Of a stretch of 30,808 bases of DNA, positions 16,759 to 24,019 are shown in pieces; the stretch's first letter is position 1, and each line of letters starts with the position of its first letter. A program made the translations under genes and the position numbers. A model generated the notes under the pieces. It made no database searches and was not told the origin of the DNA. It saw only the letters and a list, made by a program, of their open reading frames with translations. The stretch is from an uncultured Subdoligranulum sp. (GTDB lineage: Bacteria; Bacillota; Clostridia; Christensenellales; CAG-314), in NCBI GenBank assembly GCA_902496185.1, contig CABUZX010000014.1:1-30808 (forward strand), read 5' to 3'.

Positions 16759-17472
16759 TCAACCTCCAAAAATATTGCTTACCCATTCACACAAATTATC
16801 AAACCAATTTTCTGAAATATTGTAAGTGATTTCCTCTCTTGTTGATAACGGATTGTAATAAGCAGTGGAAGCATTCTCAGTACTTACAAGACCAAGCTCT
16901 GCCGCATAAGCGTCGGCGTTTTCCTCTACGTCTAAATAGATGGAGTTAATTTCCTCTACGGTTTTATTAATTTCTGCCTGAATAGCAGTAATATTACCGA
17001 GAGATGCATTAACTGCAACCGCCGTTAATGCAATAACCAAAATCATTGCCAAAACAACTGCAGTATAAGCAACCAATGCGATTTTACCTTTTTGAGTCAA
17101 TCTATTGATACTAACGTAAGTTTTTTGAACTTTTTCAAGATTTTGCTCCCTATTAACCCTCACACCGTTACGACTTTCCATCGTAACCCCGGTAGGCATC
17201 AAATCAGGATTAGTAAAATTTTCAGTATCAGACTCATCAAGATTTTTCCATTCATCAACAGGAACGTCTGCACCAAAAAGTTTTACGGCAATTTCCTTAT
17301 TGGTGTCGGCAAAATACGATCCGCCAAACACCGTACTGTTTGGTTTTTTTGCGTCAGTATCAATCGCATAAGATTGTCTGCCCAAAATTTTTGTATCAAC
17401 AGCCGTTGAATTGGTTTTTGCTAACGGTTCACGCTCCTCGGTAAAAACTTCCCTTCTGCTTGTTGTCAACAT
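16759..17472 (-). CDS. ftsL: FtsL-like cell division protein with long cytoplasmic N-terminus
   Basis: Called mainly by position between rsmH and ftsI. The 237-residue protein has a long hydrophilic, acidic N-terminal part (1-125), one membrane helix at about 131-154, then a short coiled-coil-like stretch (about 160-185, IQAEINKTVEEINSIYLDVEE) and an aromatic C-terminal tail (ENWFDNLCEWVSNIFGG). This bitopic layout with a membrane-proximal coiled coil is that of FtsL, which pairs with FtsB/DivIC and DivIB to regulate FtsW-FtsI. FtsL is usually about 100-130 residues, so the cytoplasmic part is roughly twice the normal length of the whole protein. ATG at 17472 has GGAGGG upstream. The sequence itself carries no diagnostic motif. 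Confidence 0.75.
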   Translation of the reverse strand: MLTTSRREVFTEEREPLAKTNSTAVDTKILGRQSYAIDTDAKKPNSTVFGGSYFADTNKEIAVKLFGADVPVDEWKNLDESDTENFTNPDLMPTGVTMESRNGVRVNREQNLEKVQKTYVSINRLTQKGKIALVAYTAVVLAMILVIALTAVAVNASLGNITAIQAEINKTVEEINSIYLDVEENADAYAAELGLVSTENASTAYYNPLSTREEITYNISENWFDNLCEWVSNIFGG

Positions 17473-17516
17473 TATATTTTGCCCTCCTTTTAATTATAAC
17501 CCAAATTATCGATTTT

Positions 17517-18449
17517 TTATTTTTTTTGCACTGCGCGCAACTTTGCGCTTATGCTACGCGAATTTTCTTGTTGTTCGCAAGGTGTTGCCGTCAAAAACTT
17601 TGTCAAGAGTCTTAATTCGCTCACCTTTCCGCAAGTACATATAGGCGCCGTCTTGTCACATATACAATCCGATTCCAAATATGCAAACGTTTGTTTTGCT
17701 ATCCTGTCTTCCAAACTATGAAAGGTTAAAACAACCATATTTCCACCGCTTTTTAAACTTCTTAAAAGTTCCGTCAACGCAGTATCGAGATTATCAAGTT
17801 CGCCGTTTACGGCTATTCTTAATGCTTGAAAAGTGCGTTTTGCGGGGTGTCCGCCCGTTTTTTTTAAAGAATAGGGAATACTTTTGTCAACTATCTCTGC
17901 AAGCTGTCTTGTTGTTTCTATAGGTTTGGATTGTCTAAAACTAACTATATTTTTTGCAATATTTTGAGCAAACTTATCTTCACCATACTTTTTTATAATC
18001 TCGTAAATTTCTTGCTTGTCGTATTCGTTTACTATGGTTTTTGCCGTCAGTGTTTGAGTACGATCCATTCGCATATCCAATACGTCGTCACTCAAATAAC
18101 TGAAGCCCCTGCTTTTGTCATCAAGTTGCCTACTCGAAACTCCCAAATCAATCAATATTCCGTCAAGTTTTCCGTATAGATTATTTTCCTTAAGCCATTG
18201 TGGCGCAACTTTAAAATCACTTTTTACAAGACTTACTCTATCATCACCGAAAAACTTTTTGGAACATTCTTTTATTGCTTCGTCATCCTTGTCGAACCCA
18301 ATCAATCGACCTTTTGAAGAAAGCAAATCAAGTATTGCCTTACTATGCCCGCCTCCCCCTACAGTGCAATCAAGATATATTCCGTCAGGCTTTACGTCCA
18401 AAAAGCGTAAACACTCTTCCTTCATTACGGGTTTGTGATATAACTCCAT
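17517..18449 (-). CDS. rsmH: 16S rRNA (cytosine1402-N4)-methyltransferase RsmH
   Basis: Methylates N4 of C1402 in the decoding centre of 16S rRNA using S-adenosylmethionine; also called MraW. From the ATG at 18449 it has 310 residues with the N-terminal HKPVMKEECLRFL, the SAM-binding LDCTVGGGGHS (about 26-36), GILIDLGVSSRQLD, the SRGFSY segment, PAKRTFQALRIAVN and LTFHSLEDRI, all RsmH signatures. The frame is open to 18482 within mraZ, but ATG at 18449 lies one base after the mraZ stop and has GGGG upstream, so coupled translation with mraZ is likely. It stands in its normal place, second in the dcw cluster. Confidence 0.97.
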   Translation of the reverse strand: MELYHKPVMKEECLRFLDVKPDGIYLDCTVGGGGHSKAILDLLSSKGRLIGFDKDDEAIKECSKKFFGDDRVSLVKSDFKVAPQWLKENNLYGKLDGILIDLGVSSRQLDDKSRGFSYLSDDVLDMRMDRTQTLTAKTIVNEYDKQEIYEIIKKYGEDKFAQNIAKNIVSFRQSKPIETTRQLAEIVDKSIPYSLKKTGGHPAKRTFQALRIAVNGELDNLDTALTELLRSLKSGGNMVVLTFHSLEDRIAKQTFAYLESDCICDKTAPICTCGKVSELRLLTKFLTATPCEQQENSRSISAKLRAVQKK

Positions 18450-18450
18450 T

Positions 18451-18879
18451 TTATACCCCGTATTTTGAACCAAGTAAAGCAAGTTCCTTGTTTAAGTCTT
18501 CGATATTACAATATTTATCCCAAGCTTCCTCTGCCCAGATTTCAATATTGTTGCCTGTACCGATAATAACTACGTTTTTATCGATTTTAGCATAATCTTT
18601 TAACTGTTTTGAAAGAATAAACCTACCTTGGTCGTCAGGTACTATTTCTTCCGCAAGAGACATGATTTTGCGGATAACGTGACGCGCTTCCAAATCGTGG
18701 GTTGGTATTTCGTCCAGCTTTTTCATATATTGCTCAAAACCTTTTTGACTATACATACTGAGACATGAATTACTACCAATGGTAATGTAACATTTTTCAC
18801 CCAATTCCGTACGGAATTTAGCGGGTGCTCTCAATCTGTTTTTCGAATCGAGCGTATATCTATTTTCGCCGAGAAACAT
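18451..18879 (-). CDS. mraZ: Transcriptional regulator MraZ
   Basis: DNA-binding regulator of the dcw cluster, built from two SpoVT/AbrB-like swapped-hairpin domains. The 142-residue protein begins MFLGENRYTLDSKNRLRAPAKF and carries the second-domain repeat VPDDQGRFILSKQLKDYAKI, both characteristic (the DxKxR and DxxGR elements). ATG at 18879 follows GGGGGG by 7 nt; an in-frame TTG one codon earlier (18882) is less likely. As first gene behind the TGG-repeat operator it probably regulates its own transcript, as shown for MraZ in E. coli and in mycoplasmas. Regulation here is inferred from those systems. Confidence 0.97.
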   Translation of the reverse strand: MFLGENRYTLDSKNRLRAPAKFRTELGEKCYITIGSNSCLSMYSQKGFEQYMKKLDEIPTHDLEARHVIRKIMSLAEEIVPDDQGRFILSKQLKDYAKIDKNVVIIGTGNNIEIWAEEAWDKYCNIEDLNKELALLGSKYGV

Positions 18880-18912
18880 CAACCAACCCCCCTTTTTTAT
18901 TATTGTGATATA

Positions 18913-18941
18913 AGATTAACACAAAAACTAGGATATGTCAA
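18913..18941 (-). promoter_or_regulatory. Promoter of mraZ and the upstream dcw genes
   Basis: TTGACA (18936-18941), 17-nt spacer and TAATCT (18913-18918) preceded by TGT, an extended -10, on the minus strand. The -35 begins in the last TGG repeat of the operator. The predicted leader to the mraZ ATG is about 25-30 nt. Confidence 0.8.
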
Positions 18942-18970
18942 CCACTTTTAACCATTTTTAACCATTTTTT
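18941..18970 (-). promoter_or_regulatory. Three tandem TGG repeats, likely MraZ operator
   Basis: On the minus strand three direct copies of A-rich TGGT boxes occur at exact 10-nt spacing (18961-18970 AAAAAATGGT, 18951-18960 TAAAAATGGT, 18941-18950 TAAAAGTGGT), ending on the -35 box. MraZ is known to bind such arrays upstream of its own gene: TGGGN-type boxes in E. coli and AAAGTGG-type boxes at 10-nt period in mycoplasmas. The match in period, core and location is strong. Binding at this site is an inference. Confidence 0.85.
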
Positions 18971-19094
18971 TTAAAAATTCAGTAAAAAACCTCCACCACA
19001 AAACTCCTCAAACAAACCAAGCAAAAGTAACAAAATTTACGTCTTATAAGGATAGGGATTAAAACTTTTATTTCGTCTAAAAGACAAATAAAAA

Positions 19095-19135
19095 AACCGC
19101 CATTATTTTACATAAAAAGCAAAATACGGCGGGTT
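19095..19135 (-). terminator. Intrinsic terminator after the metallophosphoesterase gene
   Basis: An imperfect hairpin with AACCCGCC on one side and GGCGGTT on the other (19128-19135 and 19095-19101), further AT pairs inside, and a T7 tract on the minus strand. It lies 54 nt past the stop at 19190. Confidence 0.72.
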
Positions 19136-19189
19136 ATATTTTTATTTAACGATTTTACCTATTAACAATCTAAATAATATGATAATAAT

Positions 19190-19888
19190 TCATACGGTTA
19201 TTTCTGTCAATTCAAAATCAACAATATCTGCAGACGTCAGCCAAAAATCAATTCCGAATTTTTTTAAATACTTATCAGCGCGACAATCTTTACCATGCAA
19301 GTGACCGTATACCACGGTAGAAATATCGTTGACTACAAAAAGTTTGGTAAATTCACTCTCCTCACGCCTTCCATTAAAGGGAGGAAAATGCATTATTGCT
19401 ATTACCTTGTCATCTGCTCTACGTTGTTTTTGCATTTCCTGCAAAGAAAGCTTAAGACGCTCGATTTCTCTCAAATAAATTTTTTTGTCATCTGATGAAA
19501 GATTGTTTCCTTCTGGCACAAGCCAACCACGTGTTCCACAAATTAAAATATTTTCAAATCTTAAACAATCGTTTTGAAGCGCAAAAAAATTTTCAGGAAT
19601 TGCCGACCTTACTTGACTTATGGTATTCCACCAATAATCGTGATTGCCTCGCAATATTACCTTCTTTCCTTTCAATCCTTCAAACAAAGCAAAATCAGGC
19701 AAAGCCTCCTCCATACGCATTGCCCAACTAAAATCTCCTGCCATCAACACCAAATCTTCTTCGCCAACCTTTAATTCCCAGTCAGCTTTAACCTTATCCC
19801 AATAATTTTGCCATTTTTGGTCAAATATATCCATCGGCTTATCCACTACAGTCGAAAGATGCAAATCACTGATAGCAAATACCTTCAT
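19190..19888 (-). CDS. Calcineurin-like metallophosphoesterase
   Basis: A 232-residue soluble phosphoesterase. All metal-binding motifs are present in order: DLH (D8, H10), GDFSWA (D52), GNHDYWW (N82, H83, D84), a single His in IAIMHFPP (H167) and GHLHG (H196, H198). These bind two metal ions in the calcineurin-like fold. The GDFSWA, GNHDYWW and HFPPFNG forms point to a bacterial subgroup often annotated only as a predicted phosphohydrolase; the substrate cannot be read from the sequence. ATG at 19888 follows GGAGGT. It sits alone between the mraZ operator region and a separate upstream gene, with its own terminator. No clear promoter was found in the 227-nt AT-rich gap before it. Confidence 0.9.
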   Translation of the reverse strand: MKVFAISDLHLSTVVDKPMDIFDQKWQNYWDKVKADWELKVGEEDLVLMAGDFSWAMRMEEALPDFALFEGLKGKKVILRGNHDYWWNTISQVRSAIPENFFALQNDCLRFENILICGTRGWLVPEGNNLSSDDKKIYLREIERLKLSLQEMQKQRRADDKVIAIMHFPPFNGRREESEFTKLFVVNDISTVVYGHLHGKDCRADKYLKKFGIDFWLTSADIVDFELTEITV

Positions 19889-20074
19889 TTTTACCTCCGA
19901 ATATATTTTAGCATAAAATTACTCATAAAAAAAGGGTTTTTAGTAATTTAATATATTTTTTAAGCTTATTATGTTTTTTATTATACACTTATACTTTGTA
20001 GACTTTTATTATAATTTTAAATCAATACCCTATTCTTATAATTCTATGTCTAGAATAGTATGCAATAAATCATA

Positions 20075-20111
20075 AAATTCAAGGCTTTGAGTAAATCAAA
20101 GCCTTGAATTT
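20075..20111. terminator. Hairpin after the unknown gene at 20116
   Basis: Perfect 16-bp stem AAATTCAAGGCTTTGA/TCAAAGCCTTGAATTT (20075-20090 with 20096-20111), 5-nt loop. It directly follows the stop at 20116. The T-run on the minus strand is short (TTTT), so termination is likely but not certain. Confidence 0.7.
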
Positions 20112-20115
20112 AATT

Positions 20116-20736
20116 TTAACCTACTACGTTGTCGTCCGAATTATTCACTCCTGGAAAAAGCGGTAAATCGAAAAACCCCGAGCAAACTTCATGATTGTAT
20201 TCTTGACAAGGCGGAATTACCGCATACCCATAAGAAGGAATAATCAATTCTGCCGTTATTACAATTTTCATTATTGCCGCAACACACGTTGTAACCACAA
20301 AAGTAAGGCCTTCAGCATCAGGATTAAATACCCCCTCGGGGACGATTACGCTGACTACAGCCTCTACTTGATAAGGCATAATACTTGCTTCTGGCAAAAG
20401 TAAAATAATATCTTGATGCAAAGTCAACGTTCCTATACCTGTACCTGCAACGCCTGTCGCATCAGTATAATTTATTTGAATAGGAATAACCAAATCCGCT
20501 TCTACCCTTCCATATCTTGGACGGTTTTGCAAGCGAGTAACTACAAGGTTTCTTACTTCCGCCATAATCGCGGTACTTCTTCCACCGACAAAAGTCAAGG
20601 GTAAAGCAGGATTTGACGGAGTTGTTTCCGTCAAAACTATCGAAACGTTTTCATAACTTGCCTGCTTGATACAAGCATCAAAAACTTTTTTGGTTTGAAT
20701 ACAAACACGAGTCGTAGGATCGCAATTGTTCGCCAT
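20116..20736 (-). CDS. Conserved-looking protein of unknown function, possibly spore or surface associated
   Basis: A 206-residue protein I cannot assign to a named family. It begins MANNCDPTTRVCIQTKKVFD, with a third Cys in DAC at about residue 22, and ends with a PSYGYAVIPPCQEYNHEVC segment and FFDLPLFPG. Between these is a beta-rich, valine- and threonine-rich region with two similar-looking halves, and no signal peptide or clear membrane helix. A layout of an N-terminal C-x-T-x-KVFDxC and a C-terminal PSYGY-x-PPC-x-E resembles uncharacterised Clostridia proteins that I recall only loosely, so a spore-coat or spore-interior role is a guess. ATG at 20736 has a strong GGAGG. It is a single-gene unit with a terminator. 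Coding status is well supported; function is not. Confidence 0.75.
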   Translation of the reverse strand: MANNCDPTTRVCIQTKKVFDACIKQASYENVSIVLTETTPSNPALPLTFVGGRSTAIMAEVRNLVVTRLQNRPRYGRVEADLVIPIQINYTDATGVAGTGIGTLTLHQDIILLLPEASIMPYQVEAVVSVIVPEGVFNPDAEGLTFVVTTCVAAIMKIVITAELIIPSYGYAVIPPCQEYNHEVCSGFFDLPLFPGVNNSDDNVVG

Positions 20737-20838
20737 AATAACCTCCGCAAAATCCTTTTCTATATTAAATATATGTTAATATAGCCACTTCTGCCACAAA
20801 AAAACAATTTTAACAAACAAAAATACCATCACAAAATG

Positions 20839-20880
20839 AAACGCACATCAAAAGACAATATGTTTTTTTGATGTGCGTTT
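20839..20880. terminator. Intrinsic terminator after engB
   Basis: 15-bp stem AAACGCACATCAAAA/TTTTGATGTGCGTTT (20839-20853 with 20866-20880) with a 12-nt loop. It lies 25 nt past the engB stop. The T-run on the minus strand is interrupted (TTTCATTTT). Confidence 0.78.
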
Positions 20881-20905
20881 TATTAAACTGCTTTTAGTTA
20901 TTATT

Positions 20906-21544
20906 TTAATCAATTTCTTCAGGGGGATTTTCTTCATCACCTATAAACGACTCAACAGACAACGCTTGTTGAATTTTTTGTTTGACTTCCTCCATTCCCG
21001 TCTTTTTTTCGTTGCTGACTGGAAGAATATTGTCTTCGCCAAGTTTAAAAATATTTGCAATACGCCTTAATTGTACCCTTATTTGCGACTTTGACAATTT
21101 ATCAGATTTTGTAGCAACCACACAGAAAGGTAAACCCATTTTAAATAAATAGTTGTACATAACCATATCGTCTTGCGTAGGATCATGCCTAATATCAACC
21201 AAAAAAATTACGAGACGTATATTTTTTTCTAAAGCAAGATAATCGTCTATTAATACCGCCCAACGTTCTTTTTCGGAGTGAGAAACTTTAGCATAGCCGT
21301 ACCCCGGCAAATCAGCCAAAATAAAGCTCCTGTTAATTAAAAAGTAATTTATCATCTTGGTTCGACCGGGTTGTTTTGATACTCTTGCTAACTTTCCGTC
21401 AAGCGTGAAATGATTTATAAAACTGCTTTTTCCTACGTTACTTTTGCCAACTACAGCTATTTGAGGTAAATCGCTTTTAATTTTATCCTTTGGGTTTGCT
21501 GCGCTAGACAAAAATTCTGCTCGTGAAATTTTCATTTGTAACAC
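20906..21544 (-). CDS. engB: Ribosome biogenesis GTPase YsxC/EngB
   Basis: Small GTPase needed for late assembly of the 50S subunit. The 212-residue protein has the Walker A/G1 loop GKSNVGKSS (33-41), the G2 region with QPGRTKMINYF, G3 DLPGYGYAKV, G4 TKSDK and a G5-like PVSNEKKTG. The family is about 195-210 residues, so the length is normal. The C-terminus adds a short acidic tail (DEENPPEEID). The start is GTG at 21544 (AGGT 6 nt upstream) or ATG at 21535; I cannot decide between them. It lies 16 nt behind lon with no terminator, forming the lon-engB pair also found in Bacillus subtilis (lonA-ysxC). Confidence 0.97.
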   Translation of the reverse strand: MLQMKISRAEFLSSAANPKDKIKSDLPQIAVVGKSNVGKSSFINHFTLDGKLARVSKQPGRTKMINYFLINRSFILADLPGYGYAKVSHSEKERWAVLIDDYLALEKNIRLVIFLVDIRHDPTQDDMVMYNYLFKMGLPFCVVATKSDKLSKSQIRVQLRRIANIFKLGEDNILPVSNEKKTGMEEVKQKIQQALSVESFIGDEENPPEEID

Positions 21545-21560
21545 CGTATTACCTAAATTT

Positions 21561-23852
21561 TTAAATTAGACTATTTTCAAAAACCGTTTGTATATCTTCC
21601 GCCAAGACAATAGTCATATTGTCTTTTACTTCCTTAGGAATATCCTGCAAGTCCTTTTCGTTGTCTTTAGGAATAATGATTTTCCTTATACCGACACGAA
21701 AAGCCGCAAGCGTTTTTTCCTTTAATCCGCCAATTGGCAAAACTTTGCCACGCAAAGTTACCTCTCCAGTCATTGCAACCTTTTTTGACACGGGACGCTT
21801 GGTAAACGAAGACATTATCGCAGTAGCCATAGTTATACCCGCGCTCGGCCCGTCCTTGGGTATTGCTCCTTCTGGGATATGAATATGAATATCAGTCTTG
21901 CCGAATACGTCGGTATCTATATCATATTCCTTACTAAGACTTTTGACAAGACTTATTGCGGTACGGGCAGATTCTTTCATTACGTCTCCCATCATACCAG
22001 TCAACAAAACCTCACCCTTACCGTTAAACAACGTTACGTCTACGCTCAAAGAAACACCCCCAACAGCAGTCCACGCCAAACCCGTAGCCGTACCTACTTC
22101 GTCCTTTATATCAATAGTATCATTTTTGTAAACTTCGACACCAAGATATTCTCCGACGTTTTCGGAAGTAACAGTTTCGGAAATATCTTTTCCTTCCACT
22201 AAATAAAGGGCTTTTTTTCTACAAATTTTTGCTAATTCTCTTTCGAGCGTTCTTACGCCGGATTCTCGAGTATATGATTGTATAATTTTTCGCAGACCAT
22301 CATCAGTTATACTTAAACTACCTTTAGGTAAACCGTTTTGCTCCTCTTCTTTTGGCATCAAAAAGTTTTTGGCAATCTGAAGTTTTTCTTCCTCGGTATA
22401 ACCTGACAACTCTATAATTTCCATTCTATCCAGCAATGGCGCAGGAATAGTATCCAACTTGTTTGCCGTTGCAACAAATAAAGTTTTTGAAAGATCAAAA
22501 GGTACTTCAAGATAATGGTCCACAAAAGCATTGTTTTGCTCGGGATCTAAAACTTCAAGCATTGCGCTACTCGGGTCACCCTTGTAATCTCTACTCATTT
22601 TGTCTATTTCATCAAAAAGCATTACAGGATTAAGACAATGCGCTTGTTTCATCAAATATATTATTTTACCCGGCATACTACCAACGTAAGTTTTGCGGTG
22701 GCCCCTTATTTCAGCCTCGTCGCTTACGCCACCGAGACTCATTCTAACGTAATTTCTATTAACCGCGCGAGCAATACTTCTTACAATACTCGTCTTGCCA
22801 ACGCCTGGAGGCCCTACGAAACACAAAATAGGTCCTTTAATCTTGCCCGTAAGTTGAATAACTGCAAGATACTCCAAAATCCTATCTTTGATTTTCTGCA
22901 AACCAAAGTGATCTTCGTCTAAAATTTCTCTTGCTCTTTTGAGGTCGTTATTGTCTTCGGTCTTTTTATTCCACTCCAAATCTGTAAGCCATTCCAAATA
23001 AGTTCTACTTACGCCCGCATCAGGACTCGTGAGAGGCATTTTTGCAAGTCGCGCCAATTCCTTAAGGGCTTTTTCTTCTACTTCACGAGGCATATTTGAC
23101 GCCTTTATCTTTTTTTCTATTTCAGAAATTTCATCTCCGTCCGTACCAAGCTCTTGAGAAATAGCCTTCATTTGTTCTTTGAGATAAAATTCCTTTTGCC
23201 CTTTATCAATAGACTCTTTTACGTCATTGGCGATTTTTTTATTAACTTTTGCTATCTCTATTTCGTTTAACAAAATAGTACATAACTCTTTCATTCTTGC
23301 TTCAGTATCAACGGTTTCAAGAATTTCTTGCTTTTTAGAATCGTAATAAATAATAAGATGCGATAACAAATCAATAAATTCGTTTGGATTGGTCTTACCT
23401 GCAAGTTGAGCCAAAACGTCTTTATTAATTTTACCAGCAGAATTTATGCTTAAAGTTGCAAGCAACTCTCTTGCTTGCCTAAACAAGGCTTCGGTAGTTA
23501 CCGTATCATCATTTAAAATTTCCAAATCATACGCGTCGGCTTCCAAAAAATTATCATTAGGAAGAAAAGTTTCCACCCTTACTCTTTTTATCCCCTGTAT
23601 CAAAAGCCTTACGTTGTTATTGGGCAAGTCTATTTTTTGCAAAACGCGACAAACCGTACCCACTCGTTTTAAATCATTTTCGGTTGGTTCGGTTACAGTT
23701 AAATCATTTTGCGCGCAAAACAAAGCAAGATTATCATGCAACCTCGCGCTTCCGTAAGCCGCAATTGATTTTTTACGTCCTATATCAACAGTAATAGAAG
23801 TATTGGGAAACACTACCAATCCACGCAAAGGAACAACCGGATATATTGCCAT
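21561..23852 (-). CDS. lon: ATP-dependent Lon protease
   Basis: Hexameric AAA+ serine protease that degrades misfolded and regulatory proteins in the cytoplasm. The 763-residue protein has the N-terminal substrate-binding domain (MAIYPVVPLRGLVVFPNT), a helical linker, the AAA+ module with Walker A GPPGVGKT (347-354) and Walker B MLFDEIDKM, and the C-terminal protease domain. The catalytic dyad is Ser670 in PKDGPSAG and Lys711 in PIGGLKEK. This is the LonA type without a membrane insert. ATG at 23852 has GGAGG. It has its own promoter directly behind the clpX terminator and is followed by engB. No CIRCE or CtsR-type heat-shock operator was seen upstream. Confidence 0.98.
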   Translation of the reverse strand: MAIYPVVPLRGLVVFPNTSITVDIGRKKSIAAYGSARLHDNLALFCAQNDLTVTEPTENDLKRVGTVCRVLQKIDLPNNNVRLLIQGIKRVRVETFLPNDNFLEADAYDLEILNDDTVTTEALFRQARELLATLSINSAGKINKDVLAQLAGKTNPNEFIDLLSHLIIYYDSKKQEILETVDTEARMKELCTILLNEIEIAKVNKKIANDVKESIDKGQKEFYLKEQMKAISQELGTDGDEISEIEKKIKASNMPREVEEKALKELARLAKMPLTSPDAGVSRTYLEWLTDLEWNKKTEDNNDLKRAREILDEDHFGLQKIKDRILEYLAVIQLTGKIKGPILCFVGPPGVGKTSIVRSIARAVNRNYVRMSLGGVSDEAEIRGHRKTYVGSMPGKIIYLMKQAHCLNPVMLFDEIDKMSRDYKGDPSSAMLEVLDPEQNNAFVDHYLEVPFDLSKTLFVATANKLDTIPAPLLDRMEIIELSGYTEEEKLQIAKNFLMPKEEEQNGLPKGSLSITDDGLRKIIQSYTRESGVRTLERELAKICRKKALYLVEGKDISETVTSENVGEYLGVEVYKNDTIDIKDEVGTATGLAWTAVGGVSLSVDVTLFNGKGEVLLTGMMGDVMKESARTAISLVKSLSKEYDIDTDVFGKTDIHIHIPEGAIPKDGPSAGITMATAIMSSFTKRPVSKKVAMTGEVTLRGKVLPIGGLKEKTLAAFRVGIRKIIIPKDNEKDLQDIPKEVKDNMTIVLAEDIQTVFENSLI

Positions 23853-23889
23853 TAAAAACCTCCATATCTAAAACCTAATTAATAATTTT

Positions 23890-23918
23890 ATTATAAATAA
23901 AAATATTTGTTTTTGCAA
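23890..23918 (-). promoter_or_regulatory. Promoter of lon-engB
   Basis: TTGCAA (23913-23918), 17-nt spacer, TATAAT (23890-23895) on the minus strand, about 38 nt upstream of the lon ATG. The perfect -10 and spacing make it a good sigma-A candidate. Confidence 0.8.
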
Positions 23919-23935
23919 TAAAATTACTTAATTTA

Positions 23936-23982
23936 TACTAAATAAAAAATCCTTTTGCTTGAAAAGGATTTTTTATTTAGTA
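23936..23982. terminator. Long perfect hairpin terminating tig-clpP-clpX
   Basis: A perfect 21-bp inverted repeat (23936-23956 with 23962-23982, core AAAAAATCCTTTT) with a 5-nt loop, rich in A and T at the base, 37 nt past the clpX stop and just ahead of the lon promoter. Confidence 0.85.
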
Positions 23983-24019
23983 ATATTATTTCACAAAAAA
24001 ATTTTTTTAGACAAATAAT

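Larger units (their letters stand above)
18880..19189. other. Intergenic region between mraZ and the metallophosphoesterase gene
   Basis: This 310-nt stretch has no credible gene on either strand. Its left part holds the mraZ leader, promoter and triplet operator (18913-18970). Its right part holds the terminator of the phosphoesterase gene (19095-19135). The middle (about 18971-19090) contains a GTGGTGGAGG sequence on the minus strand and a small GTCT/AGAC hairpin near 19075, neither of which I can assign. Confidence 0.6.

Noticed and set aside
20761..20800. CATATATT, similar to a sigma-E -10, upstream of the unknown gene
   Set aside because: No matching -35 at the right spacing, and such AT-rich octamers are frequent here.
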